Positions 54,383-63,833 are shown, numbered from the stretch's first letter. The stretch is 64,000 nt of DNA from Comamonadaceae bacterium (GCA_947455465.1 CANGNS010000012.1:1-64000), one strand, 5' to 3'. Notes: generated by a model not told the origin, from the letters alone. Translations and numbers: made by a program.

Positions 54383-54433
54383 GCCATGTCCTTTTCGTAA
54401 AACCTTGTTGTATGACCCTCGGGTTAAAAATTC

Positions 54434-55321
54434 ATGACTATTCGCGCACGTTTGCAAAAAATATTGGCCCAGGAAGACCTCAACTTTCTGCTTACCAACC
54501 GCATACCCCGGCTGGCAACAACCCACTTTGTGGGCTGGCTCAGCCACATCCGTAGTCCTTTGCTGGCGCGCTGCCTCATCGGCCCCTGGCGCTGGTTCTC
54601 GGGCCTGGACCTGAGCGAGGCACGCAACACCCGCTTTGACAGCCTACACGACTGCTTTATCCGCGAGCTCAAGCCGGGCCTGCGGCCACTGGATCCTGAC
54701 CCGGACGTCATGGTCAGCCCCTGCGACGGCATCGTGGGTGCGTTTGGCGAAGTCAAAAATGGCCAAGTCTTTCAAGCCAAAGGCTTTCCGTACACGCTGA
54801 CCGATTTGCTAGGCGACAAAGCCCCTAACTCGCCCTGGCACGATGGGGTGTACCTCACCATCCGCATCACCTCGTCGATGTACCACCGCTTTCACGCACC
54901 GGCCGATCTGCGAATGCACCGTGTGGATTACTTCAACGGCGACACCTGGAACGTCAACCCGATTGCGCTCAAGCGGGTGGAAAAACTGTTTTGTAAAAAC
55001 GAGCGTGCGCTTTTAAGCGTGGAAGTGGGCGCAGCGGCGCACCCGGTGGCGCTGGTGCCCGTGGCGGCAATTTTGGTGGCCAGTATCCGTCTGCACGCCA
55101 TCGACACGGTGCTGCACACCCGCTACACCGGGCCCCACACCATCGCCTGCGAGGCCCGCTACGAAAAAGGCCAGGAAATGGGCTGGTTCGAGCATGGCTC
55201 GACCGTTCTTGTGTTTGCGCCCAAGGGCTTCAGCTTTGCACCAAGCGTGCAAGAAGGCGCCCAGATCCGTATGGGCCAGGCGCTGCTCAGGATGCCGCCA
55301 AGCCCTCCGGCACCTCTTTAG
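54434..55321 (+). CDS. psd: Phosphatidylserine decarboxylase
   Basis: A 295-residue proenzyme that makes phosphatidylethanolamine and cleaves itself to form a pyruvoyl group. VSPCDGIVGAFGEV, SSMYHRFHAPAD and HTIACEARYEKGQEMGWFEH fit the family. The self-cleavage site is GST in FEHGSTVLVF near residue 254; the usual LGST has His in place of Leu. It is divergent from the aminotransferase (51-base gap) and convergent with the phosphoesterase, overlapping it by 35 bases. Confidence 0.94.
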   Translation: MTIRARLQKILAQEDLNFLLTNRIPRLATTHFVGWLSHIRSPLLARCLIGPWRWFSGLDLSEARNTRFDSLHDCFIRELKPGLRPLDPDPDVMVSPCDGIVGAFGEVKNGQVFQAKGFPYTLTDLLGDKAPNSPWHDGVYLTIRITSSMYHRFHAPADLRMHRVDYFNGDTWNVNPIALKRVEKLFCKNERALLSVEVGAAAHPVALVPVAAILVASIRLHAIDTVLHTRYTGPHTIACEARYEKGQEMGWFEHGSTVLVFAPKGFSFAPSVQEGAQIRMGQALLRMPPSPPAPL

Positions 55322-56102
55322 CCACCACTGCTACCGGTTTGACCGCCGTCTGTACCGGCGGCACGAAGTCCAGCACTTGGTCCCAGTACAGAATTTCCAG
55401 CGTGCCGTCCATGTGTTCGACCAAGGCCGAGCGGCTCTCGACCCAGTCGCCGTCGTTGCAATAGAGCACGCCGTCGATCATGCGCATTTCGGCGCGGTGA
55501 ATATGTCCGCACACCACGCCGTCATAACCGCGTTTGCGCGCTTCATGCGAGACGGCATATTCAAAATCGGCGACAAAATTCACCGCTTTTTTGACTTTGT
55601 TTTTCAAATACGCCGATAAAGACCAATACGGCAAACCCATGCGTCGGCGCACGATATTGAAATGGCGGTTGACCCGCAGTGCAAATTCATACAGCGTGTC
55701 GCCCAAATACGCTAACCATTTGGCATATTTCACCACCGCGTCAAAATAATCGCCGTGTACCAGCCACAGCTTGCGGCCATCGGCTAGCGTATGGCTGCCT
55801 TCAAAATCCACATGCACGCCACCAAAATGATGGTCAATAAAATCGCGGGCGAATTCGTCGTGGTTGCCCGGGATAAATACCACTTTGCAACCCTTGCGGG
55901 CTTTACGCAAAAGTTTTTGCACCACATCGTTATGCGCTTGCGGCCAATACCATTTTTTGCGCAGTTGCCAGCCGTCAATAATGTCGCCGATTAAATACAA
56001 ATGATCACTGGTATGTGATTTAAGAAAATCGATCAGCGCCTCGGCCTGACAGCCGGGCGTGCCCAGGTGCAGATCCGAGATAAATACGGCACGGTAATGC
56101 AT
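55287..56102 (-). CDS. LpxH-like metallophosphoesterase (UDP-2,3-diacylglucosamine diphosphatase family)
   Basis: A 271-residue calcineurin-like phosphoesterase. All metal motifs are visible: FISDLHLGTPGC, LIGDIIDGWQL, FIPGNHDEFARDF, WLVHGDYFD and VCGHIHRAEMR. Genes of this type are annotated as UDP-2,3-diacylglucosamine diphosphatases, but this longer group is distinct from classical LpxH of about 240 residues. I used the ATG for MHYRAVFISDLH, preceded by GGAG. A dyad ATGACT/AGTCAT lies about 90 bases upstream. Confidence 0.85.
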   Translation of the reverse strand: MHYRAVFISDLHLGTPGCQAEALIDFLKSHTSDHLYLIGDIIDGWQLRKKWYWPQAHNDVVQKLLRKARKGCKVVFIPGNHDEFARDFIDHHFGGVHVDFEGSHTLADGRKLWLVHGDYFDAVVKYAKWLAYLGDTLYEFALRVNRHFNIVRRRMGLPYWSLSAYLKNKVKKAVNFVADFEYAVSHEARKRGYDGVVCGHIHRAEMRMIDGVLYCNDGDWVESRSALVEHMDGTLEILYWDQVLDFVPPVQTAVKPVAVVAKEVPEGLAAS

Positions 56103-56188
56103 CCCAACTCCAGAGGTAAACCCGCGATTCACGCTTTTGCCGGCAAAGCATCACGCACAGCGGGCAATCGGGATGTTATGTGCGCTGT

Positions 56189-56209
56189 ATGACTAAATGA
56201 TGAAGTCAT
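56189..56209. promoter_or_regulatory. Dyad ATGACT-N9-AGTCAT
   Basis: A six-base inverted repeat in the gap between the TonB receptor and the phosphoesterase genes. Possible regulator site for the phosphoesterase promoter; no independent support. Confidence 0.25.
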
Positions 56210-56212
56210 AAA

Positions 56213-56248
56213 GCGGTCTGCTGAAAACTTAAGGCATCAACAGACCGC
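56213..56248 (-). terminator. Possible terminator of the TonB receptor gene
   Basis: GCGGTCTG and CAGACCGC form an eight-base stem with a 20-base loop just past the receptor stop, followed on the minus strand by TTTAT. The loop is large and the T run weak. Confidence 0.4.
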
Positions 56249-56258
56249 AGTATTGCGT

Positions 56259-58442
56259 TTAGAAGTCAATCGTCGCAGTCAGCTGAAAACTACGAGCGGC
56301 ATTAACGGTTAGCAAATCAGCGGCTTTGGGCGTTACGCTGTTGCTGCCAGCCGCAGCAGTGGCGATTCCGATAATTGAATGGTTATCCAACAGATTATTT
56401 ACACCCCATTGCAATTTCAATGCTTTACCAAAGACGCCTGGGTTTTTGATTGTGTAATTGGCATAGACATTAGCTACGACATAGGGATCAATCACAAAGG
56501 CCTCGTTATTTTTGGCTGAGTCGTCGTTGTACATTTGGCCAATGCGATTGGCCGAAGCGCCCACCGACCAATTGCCACGGCGGTAATTGAGTGCAACCGT
56601 TTCAGTGTCTGACGGCGCGCCGGCAACCCATTTGCCGTTGGCGTCATATTTCAAGCTGGTCATGGTCGCGTTCAAGTACAGGCTAAATCCCTCACCCAAT
56701 ACAAAGTTGGCTTCGCCCTCCACGCCCTGCGCAGTTTGCGTGCCGCTGGGGTACCACGCGAAATTGCCCGCGCTGTCTGCGGTGGCCGACTTGGTGTACG
56801 TGCTCTCAAGCACGGTGCGGTAAACATCGAATGCAAACGTCATGGCCTCGGTATTCCAGACGGTTCCGTATTGAAAAGTCGTGGCCTTGGTTGGGTTGGG
56901 TGCCGGCGATACCTGGGCATTTTTTACGTCAAAAATATTAGTACTGGGTATCTGGTCGCCGATGGCATATTGCGCATAGGCAGACCAGTTAGGCCGAATG
57001 AAATAGTGTGCATCGATAGACGGAAGCGTGTCGGTATACGTAATGGAGTGGGCCAGCGAGGGCGCGCCGTTCAGCGAACCTACGGTGGTCAGATCCGCCA
57101 AATGCACAAAATCTTGGGAGTAACTGGCCCACTTTACGCCTGGGGTAATCTGCAACTGGGGAGAAACATTGAAGCTGTACTCCACATAAGGTTGCAATGT
57201 GGTGGTGGTGTAGGTTTCGCTGAAATTGGGCGTCGGGCCGTTCACCCAGGTGCGTGGATCGGAGGGAACCTGGAAGCGGTAGCTTTTGGCCTGGTCTAAC
57301 CACACACCTGTGCGCAGGGTGCCGAGATCCGATTCCTGGCTAAAGCGTGTGACATCGCCGATAGCGGTGTAGGAGTTGAGCTTGTCGATCGCGCTGGTCG
57401 CTGTAATGGCCGTGGCAGAGTTGTTGTAGTTTTGTTTATTCCAGTAGCGGTAGGTATAGACCTTGTTGTCTAACTTCCATCCCCCGCCCAATGCGGTATT
57501 GATGCCGGCGTAAACAAAGTCCGTGGAAATATCATAGAAGTTAAAGCCGTAGTAATTCGGCTTAGACGAGTCGCCGCTAAGCAGGCTGACATAGTCGCCT
57601 TGGTCGTAACTGGAGCGGGCAATACCTTTGATATTGGGCGTGTTGCTCTTTAAGTTCAAATACGAGGCAAACAAGGTGACCTTAGAGCCACCCGTGTTTT
57701 CATACTCATATTTCACCTGGGCGGCTGAGCGGTCTTGCAGGTTATAGGTTTGGTAGCCGTCCGACTTCATTTTTTGGACCGCCAACAGTACATTGGATTT
57801 ACCGTCTTGCCCGTATTGACCGGTGGTGTGCTCCAGACTGAGCAAGTTGGTATTCCAGGTGCCCGCGGACACGATCAAGCTGGTGCGGGGATCCGCATCC
57901 AAGGGACGGGAGCGAAAATCTACATTGCCCGCAAATGTGGCTTGGCCGATGGTGGATGCACCACCGGGGCTGCGGTCGACCACTTGGCTGCCGATAAATT
58001 CACTGGGGAAAAATACCCACGAATGGTGGCTCACGCCGTTGGTGTCATTAAAGGGTATGCCGTCGAAGCTAAACACCATATTGCTATCGGACAAACCGCG
58101 CATGGTGATTTTGGCATCGCCCAGGCCTACGCCATTTGGCGAACTAGAGAACATGCCAGGCACCATATTGAGCGCCTGGGTGTAATCTGCCACTGGTGAT
58201 GTGTAGTCGCGCAACTGGACTTCACTCACGATGGACTGCGCCGATCGCGCATTGAGCGAGCTTTGCGAAGGTGCGGTTTCAGCCGACGGTAAGGTGACAG
58301 GAGCTTGGCCACTCACCGTAACCGTGCCTAACGTATAAGGGGCTTGGGACTGCGCCACGGCTGATGCACCGAGGCAAAGCAGTGCTACTGCCAAAGAAAT
58401 TTGAGCGGGGCGGGCAATAGGGGTGCGGGTAGATTTTTTCAT
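56259..58442 (-). CDS. TonB-dependent outer-membrane receptor
   Basis: A 727-residue outer-membrane transporter. The N terminus is a Sec signal peptide (hydrophobic SLAVALLCLGASAVAQ). The plug domain includes LNMVPGMFSSSPNGVGLGDA and MRGLSDSNMVFSFDGIPFND. The remainder is the beta-barrel, ending in aromatic Phe (SFQLTATIDF). The ligand is not evident. It is divergent from a secreted metallophosphoesterase with a 169-base gap, hinting at a phosphorus-containing ligand. No clear ribosome-binding site before the ATG. Confidence 0.92.
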   Translation of the reverse strand: MKKSTRTPIARPAQISLAVALLCLGASAVAQSQAPYTLGTVTVSGQAPVTLPSAETAPSQSSLNARSAQSIVSEVQLRDYTSPVADYTQALNMVPGMFSSSPNGVGLGDAKITMRGLSDSNMVFSFDGIPFNDTNGVSHHSWVFFPSEFIGSQVVDRSPGGASTIGQATFAGNVDFRSRPLDADPRTSLIVSAGTWNTNLLSLEHTTGQYGQDGKSNVLLAVQKMKSDGYQTYNLQDRSAAQVKYEYENTGGSKVTLFASYLNLKSNTPNIKGIARSSYDQGDYVSLLSGDSSKPNYYGFNFYDISTDFVYAGINTALGGGWKLDNKVYTYRYWNKQNYNNSATAITATSAIDKLNSYTAIGDVTRFSQESDLGTLRTGVWLDQAKSYRFQVPSDPRTWVNGPTPNFSETYTTTTLQPYVEYSFNVSPQLQITPGVKWASYSQDFVHLADLTTVGSLNGAPSLAHSITYTDTLPSIDAHYFIRPNWSAYAQYAIGDQIPSTNIFDVKNAQVSPAPNPTKATTFQYGTVWNTEAMTFAFDVYRTVLESTYTKSATADSAGNFAWYPSGTQTAQGVEGEANFVLGEGFSLYLNATMTSLKYDANGKWVAGAPSDTETVALNYRRGNWSVGASANRIGQMYNDDSAKNNEAFVIDPYVVANVYANYTIKNPGVFGKALKLQWGVNNLLDNHSIIGIATAAAGSNSVTPKAADLLTVNAARSFQLTATIDF

Positions 58443-58611
58443 GGTGCAAATAGATGGGATGGCAGAACTTCAGACGCATCCCTATTGCAACCAATTTATG
58501 TTTCACTGATTTGACAGTTTTATTTTTTGATTTGCGACTTATATTTGTCATACTTCGGCAATACCCTTGTGGGCGCTTATTCTTATATCCATTGACTGAT
58601 TGGAATTCACC

Positions 58612-59757
58612 GTGAAACTTCGCTTCTCTTTATTAGCCGCCTCTCTTATCGCCGTCGGCGCCCTTGTGCCCTTGGCCCAAGCCCAAACCAACGCGGCGGA
58701 CCCTGTGGTCTTCACTTTTTCCACCGTCGGCGACTCACGCCAAGACCCGGTGGGTTTTGACGTGACTGCGCCCTTGAACGCGCAGGACAAAATCTGGCTG
58801 CAAAACTCCAAAGCCTTCTCGCGCATCCTGCGTGACATTGAAGGGCAAAAATCCAAACTTCTGTTTTTTAATGGCGACATGATCATGGGCTACGGCATCG
58901 CCGGCCCCACGGCCAGCAACAGTGTGCAAGATGTGGTCGGCTCCGACCTGATGGCCTTCTATCGCCAGTACGGTTTCTGGCGCGGCATGGTGGCACCCAC
59001 CATGGAAAACGGCACTTACATCGTTCCGGTTCCCGGAAACCACGAAGTGCAATCCAAAGCCCTGGGCAAAAAAGCCGTAGTCGAAAACGAACACGCCTGG
59101 CGCGCCAATATGGGCGACTTGATTGTGGACACGGCACGCTTTAAAGCCATCGTCGGCAAAGAGGCCCGCAATATCAACACCAAAAACAACGGCGCCTTGG
59201 ACGGTTTGGCCAGCGACCAGAGCCAGTTGTCTTACAGTTTTGACGTGGAAGACAGCCACTTTGCTGTCGTCAACACCGACCCCGTGGGCAAGGACAATGT
59301 GGCGCCTTCGGCCTGGCTGGCCCAGGATTTCAGCGAAGCCAAGGCGCGCGGCGCCAAGCACTTTTTCGCCTTTGGCCACAAACCGGCTTACACCTATTAC
59401 TACGGCAAAGGCGCCAAACCCGCCCCTGGCATTTCCGGCCTGGACAAAGTGCCTGAGGCCCGCGATGCGATGTGGAGCGTAATCGAGCAATATGGCGCCA
59501 CCTATTTCTGCGGCCACGAGCATGAGTTCAACATGATGCAACCCAAAGGCGGCGCCTGGCAGGTGCTGGTCGGCAGCGGTGGCTCTCCCTGGGACGCGCA
59601 GCCCGGCGAGGACACCGCCAACCCCGCCACCGACCGGGCCTACGCCTGGGCGACAGTCAGCATTCGCAAAAGCGGCAAAGTGGACATCGAGGCCTATGGC
59701 TTTAGCGACAGCTTTGGCCCGACCCAATTGCTCAAGAAAGTCACTTTGGCGCACTAA
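58612..59757 (+). CDS. Secreted calcineurin-like metallophosphoesterase
   Basis: A 381-residue phosphoesterase. The N terminus is a Sec signal peptide (KLRFSLLAASLIAVGALV, cleavage after AQAQ). Metal motifs are VGDSRQDP, FFNGDMIMG, VPGNHEVQ, FGHKPAY and FCGHEHEFNMM. I chose the GTG at 58612, with GGA six bases upstream; a TTG at 58600 would place charged residues before the signal. A periplasmic role in freeing phosphate from organic esters is inferred, supported by the divergent TonB receptor. Confidence 0.87.
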   Translation: MKLRFSLLAASLIAVGALVPLAQAQTNAADPVVFTFSTVGDSRQDPVGFDVTAPLNAQDKIWLQNSKAFSRILRDIEGQKSKLLFFNGDMIMGYGIAGPTASNSVQDVVGSDLMAFYRQYGFWRGMVAPTMENGTYIVPVPGNHEVQSKALGKKAVVENEHAWRANMGDLIVDTARFKAIVGKEARNINTKNNGALDGLASDQSQLSYSFDVEDSHFAVVNTDPVGKDNVAPSAWLAQDFSEAKARGAKHFFAFGHKPAYTYYYGKGAKPAPGISGLDKVPEARDAMWSVIEQYGATYFCGHEHEFNMMQPKGGAWQVLVGSGGSPWDAQPGEDTANPATDRAYAWATVSIRKSGKVDIEAYGFSDSFGPTQLLKKVTLAH

Positions 59758-59769
59758 GCGCCGGGCGTT

Positions 59770-60327
59770 TTAGTGCAGCGGCTTATCGGGGCCTAGCTCT
59801 TGGACCAAGGCCTCATAGCTGCTGCGCAGCTGCGGGTCGATGTGCTGCAAGGACACGGCAATGGACGCAGCAGCGTGGGCGCCCGCCTGCGTGGACAGAG
59901 GAGCGGCGTCCAACACCGGCTCAGCGGCCCGCGCCTGCGGCGCTGAAGCAGGTTGGAGGTTGCGCAAATCATGCTCACCAAACCCGCCCAAGCCCTCCAT
60001 GCCGCTGGACAATTGGTCAAACATGGCCGCCACTTGCGGCGTCGGCGCCGTTGGGCGCTTGGCGGCGCGCGCGGCCTGGGCGGCAAAGGCATAGTTCAGG
60101 CCCGAGCCCAGGCACAAAAGCACGCTCACGGCCAGCCAAAGCGCCCATAAGGCGCCGGCCTCGACGGGCTGCATCTCCAGGGCGCCCGCCAGCTCGGTGC
60201 CAAACCAGGGCCAGGGCAGTTCCATAAACCAGGCCGGGTTGCTCAGGGCCTCGTGGGTGCGGGCCAGGGCGCAGACCAGCAACACCAGGTTGACCAGCGC
60301 CACCCAAAAACTTGCAATCAATAACAT
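59770..60327 (-). CDS. Small membrane protein of unknown function
   Basis: A 185-residue protein with two hydrophobic segments: LLIASFWVALVNLVLLVCAL at the N terminus and GALWALWLAVSVLLCLGSGL near residue 62. A cytoplasmic or periplasmic Ala/Gln-rich tail of about 100 residues follows. No family recognised. It begins 12 bases after the coiled-coil gene and is probably in one operon with it. Confidence 0.6.
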   Translation of the reverse strand: MLLIASFWVALVNLVLLVCALARTHEALSNPAWFMELPWPWFGTELAGALEMQPVEAGALWALWLAVSVLLCLGSGLNYAFAAQAARAAKRPTAPTPQVAAMFDQLSSGMEGLGGFGEHDLRNLQPASAPQARAAEPVLDAAPLSTQAGAHAAASIAVSLQHIDPQLRSSYEALVQELGPDKPLH

Positions 60328-60339
60328 CCGGGGCCTCGC

Positions 60340-60747
60340 TTAGCGGAATTCGTGAACAATTTTGTCGCGCAGCAAGCCTGCCAAATGCGCCCGCGCTTGC
60401 GCGATGGCCAGGGCCTCGTTCTCGGCCTCGACCGATTCGCCAGCGATGTCGATCAGGTTTTGCTTGATCTGGGCGATACGCGCCTGCGTTTCTTGCAAAG
60501 CGCCTTGCAACTGGTCTTGGCGCGCAGCGTGCTGGTCGAGTTCGCTCAACAACTCGAACACCTGCTGCAGGTAATAACGATTTTTGCGGCTTTGCTGAAT
60601 GTCGGTGCGGGTCAGGAAAACCTGCATTTGCTGAGCCAAACTCTGGTGGCTGGCCGGCGTGGCCGCCGCAAGGGCCACAGCCGCCGGGGCGGCCTGGGGC
60701 TCGGCCACGCTTTGCGTTGGAGGACTGGCGTCGTGGCCGTCAGACAT
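60340..60747 (-). CDS. Predicted coiled-coil protein of unknown function
   Basis: A 135-residue protein. About 35 residues of Ala/Pro-rich leader precede a long charged helix (LQGALQETQARIAQIKQNLI, then AENEALAIAQARAHLAGLL). The ATG at 60747 has GGAG eight bases upstream; a TTG six bases earlier is less likely. Divergent from the Anbu peptidase. No homologue recognised. Confidence 0.55.
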   Translation of the reverse strand: MSDGHDASPPTQSVAEPQAAPAAVALAAATPASHQSLAQQMQVFLTRTDIQQSRKNRYYLQQVFELLSELDQHAARQDQLQGALQETQARIAQIKQNLIDIAGESVEAENEALAIAQARAHLAGLLRDKIVHEFR

Positions 60748-60914
60748 AGGCAAAGGCTCCGGTAGGTAGGGAAAATGATCGAAAAAACTGTTTTTTACGA
60801 TTTTTTTAATTCTACCTAAGCCCCGCGCCCACCCTAGGCTGCGGCCTTTGGCCTCAGCGGCGCATCCACCCAGCGCCGATAATGCCTGTTTACCGTCTTC
60901 AAACCGCTCCGAAA

Positions 60915-61742
60915 ATGACTTACTGCGTCGCCATCAAACTCAATGCCGGGTTGGTATTTTTGTCCGATTCACGGACCAACGCCGGCCTGGACCAGATCAA
61001 CAGCTTTCGCAAAATGATTGTTTACGAAAAGCCGGGCGACCGATTCATGGTGCTGCTCTCGGCGGGCAACCTGAGCATTGCGCAGTCGGTGCGGGAGATT
61101 TTGCAGGTCGAGCAAATCAAGGAAGACGGCGATTCGCAGGGCATCAGCATTTGGAACGCCACCAGCATGTTTGACGCCGCCCGGGTACTGGGCGCGGCGA
61201 TCCGCCGGGTGTATGCCCGCGACGCCGAGTCGCTCAAACAAGCGGGCATTGACTTTAATGTGTCGCTCATCTTTGGCGGCCAGATCGCCGGCGAGGGCAT
61301 GCGCTTGTTTCAGGTGTACTCGGCGGGCAACTTCATCGAGGCCACACCGGAGACGCCCTATTTCCAGATTGGCGAGTCCAAGTACGGCAAGCCGGTGCTC
61401 GACCGCGTGATTACCCCGCACACCCCGCTAGAAGAGGCGGCCAAGTGCGCCTTGGTGTCCATGGACTCGACGCTCAAATCCAATTTATCGGTCGGGCTGC
61501 CGCTGGACATGGTGGTGTACGACGTCAACGCGCTGCAGTCGGACAAAGTGGTCTGCATCGACCACGACAACCCTTACTTCCAAATGCTGCACAACAGCTG
61601 GGGCGAAAAGCTGCGCGAGGTGTTTGACAGCATCGAAGACCCGATGTGGACCGGCGGCCCCACCGAGGTGCCTTTGCGCATGCCCAGCGAGCGCTTGCAG
61701 CCCCTCAAAAAGATCCGTACGCCGGAAGAAAAACTCATTTAA
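60915..61742 (+). CDS. Anbu proteasome-type peptidase
   Basis: A 275-residue Ntn-hydrolase of the Anbu (ancestral beta subunit) family, related to HslV and proteasome beta subunits. The ATG at 60915 gives MTYCVAIKLNAGLVFLSDSR; removal of Met exposes Thr1, the nucleophile, with Asp17 in SDSRTNAG and the Lys of SFRKM in expected places. An upstream ATG at 60882 would bury the Thr and is rejected. FNVSLIFGGQI and CALVSMDSTLKSNLSVGLP are typical Anbu blocks. The usual partner genes (DUF403 alpha-E, ATP-grasp, transglutaminase) are not adjacent. Confidence 0.88.
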   Translation: MTYCVAIKLNAGLVFLSDSRTNAGLDQINSFRKMIVYEKPGDRFMVLLSAGNLSIAQSVREILQVEQIKEDGDSQGISIWNATSMFDAARVLGAAIRRVYARDAESLKQAGIDFNVSLIFGGQIAGEGMRLFQVYSAGNFIEATPETPYFQIGESKYGKPVLDRVITPHTPLEEAAKCALVSMDSTLKSNLSVGLPLDMVVYDVNALQSDKVVCIDHDNPYFQMLHNSWGEKLREVFDSIEDPMWTGGPTEVPLRMPSERLQPLKKIRTPEEKLI

Positions 61743-61749
61743 GCGGCCC

Positions 61750-62559
61750 ATGCATTCCATTCCCCTGGTTTTTTCGCACGCCAACAGCTTTCCTGCCAGC
61801 ACCTACCGCGTCCTTTTTGAGCACCTGCGGGCCCGCGGCTTTGCGGTCCAGGCCATCGACAAATTCGGCCACGACCCGCGCTACCCGGTCAGCAACAACT
61901 GGAAAGACATGGCCCAGCATGTGGTCGACTTTGCCCAGGCAAAGGCCGAGGCGGCGGGCGGGCCGGTCTGGCTGGTAGGCCATTCGCTGGGCGGCTTTTT
62001 GAGCCTGATGGCTGCTGCCAAGATGCCCGGCCTAGCCAAAGGCGTGCTCCTGGTGGATGCGCCGATTTTGGGCGGCTGGCGCTCCATGGCGCTGGGCATG
62101 ATTAAGGGCGCGCAGCTGGTGGGCTCGCTCTCACCTGCGGCGGTCAGCCACAAGCGGCGCAACACCTGGCCCAGCCAGGAGGCGGCCTACGAACACTTCA
62201 AGCACAAACGCGCTTTTGCCAAGTGGGACGACGCGGTGCTGCGCGACTACATCGCCCACGGCACCGTGGACCACGAGGGCAAACGGGTGCTGGCTTTTGA
62301 CCGCGAAATCGAATCCAAAATTTACAACACCATTCCCGACAACCTGGACCGTCTGCTCAAGCGCCACCCGCTCAAATGCCCGGTGAGCTTTATCGGCGGG
62401 CGCCAATCCTGGGAGATGAAGCGCGTCGGCATGGGCATGACCGAGAAGGTGACGCGCGGGCGCATCATCATGCTCGACGGCACGCACTTATTTCCGATGG
62501 AAAAGCCGCTGGCCACGGCTGCGGCCATTGAAACCGCACTGCGCAATATGGGCGCTTAA
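61750..62559 (+). CDS. Alpha/beta-hydrolase
   Basis: A 269-residue hydrolase. The nucleophile elbow [14 protein letters not shown] holds Ser near residue 79, and [11 protein letters not shown] near the C terminus supplies the catalytic His. [20 protein letters not shown] at the N terminus marks the oxyanion region. Substrate unknown. It begins seven bases after the Anbu stop, so both are likely on one mRNA, and its end overlaps the convergent uppP stop by four bases. Confidence 0.85.
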   Translation: MHSIPLVFSHANSFPASTYRVLFEHLRARGFAVQAIDKFGHDPRYPVSNNWKDMAQHVVDFAQAKAEAAGGPVWLVGHSLGGFLSLMAAAKMPGLAKGVLLVDAPILGGWRSMALGMIKGAQLVGSLSPAAVSHKRRNTWPSQEAAYEHFKHKRAFAKWDDAVLRDYIAHGTVDHEGKRVLAFDREIESKIYNTIPDNLDRLLKRHPLKCPVSFIGGRQSWEMKRVGMGMTEKVTRGRIIMLDGTHLFPMEKPLATAAAIETALRNMGA

Positions 62560-63410
62560 GGCTTCCAGACGACCAAGCCGCTCCAGTCGGTGGCCAGCAC
62601 GAGCAGGCCAAAAGCGATGCGGTAGTACGCAAAACCCACAAAGCTGTGCGTAGCCACGAAGCGCAGCAGCCAGCGCACGCAAGCCCAGGCGCTGATGAAA
62701 GAGCACACCAGGCCCACGGCAAACAAAGGCATATCGGTCAGGCTGAGCAGGGCGCGCTCTTTGTACAGGCTGTAGACACCTGCCCCGATCAGCGTGGGGA
62801 TGGCCAAAAAGAAGGAAAAATCGGTGGCTGCCTTGCGCGACAAGCCCAGCAACATGCCGCCAATAATGGTCGCCCCGCTGCGGCTGGTGCCCGGCACCAT
62901 GGCCAGGCATTGCACCAGCCCGACTTTGAGCGCGTCCAGCAGCGTCATATCGTCCACATCGGCCACGCGGGCGAAATACCCGGTTTGCACATCCTCGGCA
63001 GCCGCCTGGCGGCGCTCGGCCCACAAAATAATCAGGCCGCCAACGATAAAAGTGCTGGCCACGATGAGGGGCGTGAACAAATGCGCCTTGATCGCCTTGC
63101 CAAACAAAAGGCCCAGCACCACCGCCGGCAAGAAGGCCACCAGCACATTGGCCGCAAAGCCCTGGGCGCGCCTTTGGCTCGGTAAATCCAGCAGGGTCGA
63201 CTTGATTTTGTCCCAGTACACCAGCACCACAGCAAATATGGCGCCGGTTTGGATGGCGATATCAAAGACCTTGGCCTTTTCATCGTCAAAGCCCAAAAGC
63301 GCACCGGCCAATATCAAATGCCCGGTGGAGGAAATGGGTAAAAACTCCGTCAAACCCTCGACCACGCCCATGATGGCCGCTTTGAGCAAAATCACCGTGT
63401 CTAAGTCCAT
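62556..63410 (-). CDS. uppP: Undecaprenyl-diphosphatase UppP (BacA)
   Basis: A 284-residue polytopic membrane phosphatase that recycles undecaprenyl diphosphate for cell-wall and glycan synthesis. The two signature motifs are [17 protein letters not shown] and [15 protein letters not shown], with about eight hydrophobic segments. The ATG at 63410 ([10 protein letters not shown]) is preferred over an upstream in-frame start at 63422. Confidence 0.95.
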   Translation of the reverse strand: MDLDTVILLKAAIMGVVEGLTEFLPISSTGHLILAGALLGFDDEKAKVFDIAIQTGAIFAVVLVYWDKIKSTLLDLPSQRRAQGFAANVLVAFLPAVVLGLLFGKAIKAHLFTPLIVASTFIVGGLIILWAERRQAAAEDVQTGYFARVADVDDMTLLDALKVGLVQCLAMVPGTSRSGATIIGGMLLGLSRKAATDFSFFLAIPTLIGAGVYSLYKERALLSLTDMPLFAVGLVCSFISAWACVRWLLRFVATHSFVGFAYYRIAFGLLVLATDWSGLVVWKP

Positions 63411-63496
63411 ACTGCCCCACACCCTAACTAAAGAAAGTCACCGAATCACGGTGCGCAGAGCAGCATTGTCGCCGAGCGGGCCGCGCTGATCGGCGA

Positions 63497-63814
63497 TTAA
63501 AGACTAATTTCTACGGTCTGGAATTGAAAATAAATGATGCGGCTAACCCAGGCATACAGCCAAAAGCAGGCCATATCCAGCACAAACTGGTCCGCGCCAT
63601 AAGGCAGTTTACCCAGCGACCAGCGTAAACGGCCTAGCGCAAGGCCGATACCCAGCGCGCCGGCCACAAAAACTATTTGAAATACCCGGCTGGACAACAT
63701 TCCCGGCACCAGGGCCATACCTCTCGCGCAGGCCAGGCACCGGGATTGCTCGCGCCATAAGGCGATGCGGTGGCGCTGGCCGCAGTGGGGGCAGGCGTAT
63801 CGAAGCAATCGCAT
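63497..63814 (-). CDS. Small zinc-ribbon membrane protein
   Basis: A 105-residue protein. The N terminus has CPHCGQ and CLAC, a CX2C...CX2C zinc-ribbon-like pair, followed by two membrane segments (VFQIVFVAGALGIGLALG and FVLDMACFWLYAWVSRIIYF). Function unknown. It lies between kup and uppP on the minus strand. Confidence 0.6.
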   Translation of the reverse strand: MRLLRYACPHCGQRHRIALWREQSRCLACARGMALVPGMLSSRVFQIVFVAGALGIGLALGRLRWSLGKLPYGADQFVLDMACFWLYAWVSRIIYFQFQTVEISL

Positions 63815-63833
63815 GCGATCGTCTTACTGCGCT

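Noticed and set aside
52910..54400. A 496-codon open frame on the + strand across the aminotransferase
   Set aside because: Composition is low-complexity His/Gln/Ala, and the opposite strand carries clear PLP-enzyme motifs.
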